Source: Flavobacteriales bacterium (lineage in GTDB: Bacteria > Bacteroidota > Bacteroidia > Flavobacteriales_F > PHOS-HE28). Taken from it: DNA of 64,000 bases. The notes under the pieces are model-generated. The model was not told the origin of the DNA and did not search any database. It was given only the letters and a program-made list of their open reading frames with translations. Below, piece by piece: positions 62,968-64,000 of this stretch. The translations under genes and the position numbers were made by a program. The stretch spans positions 62,001 to 126,000 of the forward strand of contig JADJOG010000047.1 of NCBI GenBank assembly GCA_016713865.1, in the 5' to 3' direction. Every line of letters begins with the position of its first letter. Position 1 is the first letter of the stretch.

Positions 62968-64000
62968 CGCGGACACTCCTCTTCCTCTTCGCGTGCGCGA
63001 CGATCAACGTTCGTGCGCAGTATGACCTCGACGAGCAATTGAGGCGGATCCAGCAGCAGCAGGAACGCATGCTCGAGCAGCAGCGCGCGGGCATAGCTCG
63101 CCTCGATTCCGTGAAGCTGGCCATTATCCGTCGCGACTTGCGCAAACAGGGCATGCCGAAGCTGAATGCAGGTGAAGAGGTCATCGAGCACTACGGCCAT
63201 GTACTGGTGTACGATGAGCGTCATGAGCAAGCGCGCTGGGTGGCGCACATCGCCGTGCCTGAACTGATAACCGGCAACCTCGCGCGCATCGACACCTTCT
63301 TGCCGGATCCCAAAGTGAAGACAGGCACCGCTGTTACCGCCGACTACTGGTACAGCGGCTTCGATCGCGGTCACCTGGTGCCCAGTGCCGACATGCGCTG
63401 GAACATCGATGCTCTGACGGCTACCTACTATTACAGCAACGTGAGCCCGCAAAGGCCAGACCTGAACCGCGGTGCTTGGGCCGAGTTGGAGGACTGGGTG
63501 CGGCGCTACGTGAATCATAGCAAGAGGCGCGTGTTCGTGGTAACCGGCCCTGTGCTTCGCGATGGATTGCCCGCCATGCAGAATGAAGGCCGGAAGAATG
63601 AGGTGAGCATCCCGGAGCATTTCTACAAGGTGGTGGCCGATCTCGAAGGCGATCGCCCCAAGGCCATCGCCTTCGTCATGAGCAACGGCAAGCAGGAGTA
63701 TCCGCCCATCAGCTATGCCGTGAGCGTCGATAGCGTGGAGCGCTTGACAGGCCTCGATTTCTTCCATGCGCTCGACGATGCCGTTGAGGATGCGATCGAG
63801 GCCATGCGCGAGCCGAAGGATTGGTACGCCCAAGGCGATCCCTTCTTCGGCGAGGCTGAGCCCTTGAAGGCGCCTTTGCCCAAAGGCATGTTCAATACGG
63901 TACAGGCCAAATACCACATCGGCAAAACGGTGACGGTGTGCGGCACGGTCGTGAGCGCCCGCAAGACGGCGAAGGCCAAGGCGATCTACCTCAACTTCGA
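62964..64000 (+). CDS. Exported DNA/RNA non-specific endonuclease (DRGH type), cut by the window end
   Basis: Open for 345 codons to the last base, so the C-terminus is missing. A signal peptide (MTRTLLFLFACATINVRAQ) is followed by a Gln/Arg-rich helix (EQLRRIQQQQERMLEQQ). The NUC1 endonuclease domain then shows YSGFDRGHLVPSADM: the catalytic DRGH with its general-base His, and metal-site Asn candidates in YYSNVSPQRPDLN. Near the window end, GKTVTVCGTVVSARKTAKAKAIYLNF looks like the start of an OB-fold segment seen after such nucleases in Bacteroidota. The start overlaps the preceding stop by 4 nt. Confidence 0.9.
   Translation, partial: MTRTLLFLFACATINVRAQYDLDEQLRRIQQQQERMLEQQRAGIARLDSVKLAIIRRDLRKQGMPKLNAGEEVIEHYGHVLVYDERHEQARWVAHIAVPELITGNLARIDTFLPDPKVKTGTAVTADYWYSGFDRGHLVPSADMRWNIDALTATYYYSNVSPQRPDLNRGAWAELEDWVRRYVNHSKRRVFVVTGPVLRDGLPAMQNEGRKNEVSIPEHFYKVVADLEGDRPKAIAFVMSNGKQEYPPISYAVSVDSVERLTGLDFFHALDDAVEDAIEAMREPKDWYAQGDPFFGEAEPLKAPLPKGMFNTVQAKYHIGKTVTVCGTVVSARKTAKAKAIYLNF

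Overview
The window looks like a GC-rich Bacteroidota chromosome segment, most likely a Flavobacteriales-type environmental or metagenomic organism. Reasons: secreted proteins end in type IX secretion (T9SS) sorting domains; there are fungalysin-type M36 peptidases, an ExbB-X-ExbD-ExbD operon, an HU/CCDC81-SPOR protein and a CarboxypepD_reg TonB-dependent receptor; start codons lack obvious Shine-Dalgarno sequences; and promoters follow the Bacteroidota TAnnTTTG pattern. Species cannot be fixed from sequence alone.

Layout. 1-11.9 kb is a cell-surface/secretome island: the end of one T9SS protein, then three large minus-strand secreted proteins (two paralogous M36 metallopeptidases and a sortilin-type beta-propeller protein) with a bacilliredoxin gene between them. 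12-16 kb holds an ArsR/SRPBCC cassette, glutamate dehydrogenase and dprA. 16-24 kb holds a TonB-dependent receptor, a GT39-like membrane protein, kdsB, an HU-SPOR protein, two small proteins, a HemJ-like protein and a thioesterase. 24-31 kb holds a heptosyltransferase-like gene, a TatD nuclease, asparaginase, tRNA-Ser(GGA), a non-coding repeat cluster and the ExbB/ExbD operon. 31-43 kb holds dusB, a LolC/E-like permease, a methyltransferase, rbfA, an MsbA-like exporter, a T9SS esterase, an acyltransferase, hflX with a cytochrome c operon, and a YfcC-type transporter. 43-49 kb holds two secreted amidohydrolases, trpS and a DUF433/DUF5615 toxin-antitoxin pair. 49-64 kb holds plsC-gatC, an HMA-MauE fusion, a CPBP-like membrane protein, kbl, the translation cluster rplM-rpsI-rpsB-tsf-pyrH-[OMP]-frr, a T9SS M28 peptidase, a Cys-less alkyltransferase-like protein, trmB, a MurG-like glycosyltransferase and a DRGH nuclease cut by the window end.

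Themes. Envelope biogenesis recurs (KdsB, GT9, MsbA-like, LolC/E-like, PlsC, O-acyltransferase, TonB energisation), as does extracellular degradation of protein and esters. No CRISPR array, prophage, insertion sequence or defence island is visible beyond the small toxin-antitoxin pair.

Two cautions. (1) At least nine genes are broken by apparent one-base indels (twelve sites in total), including exbD; the pattern looks like residual long-read consensus error rather than real decay. (2) Many transcription units carry a TAnnTT(T/C)G box only 4-24 nt before the start codon, implying very short or absent 5' leaders; this box was used to choose several starts.

The best candidate for something under-described is a roughly 240-residue C-terminal module with two DxNxDG...YTG...NDRDPIL repeats. 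It ends two otherwise unrelated secreted proteins here, where neighbouring proteins carry an ordinary T9SS tail.
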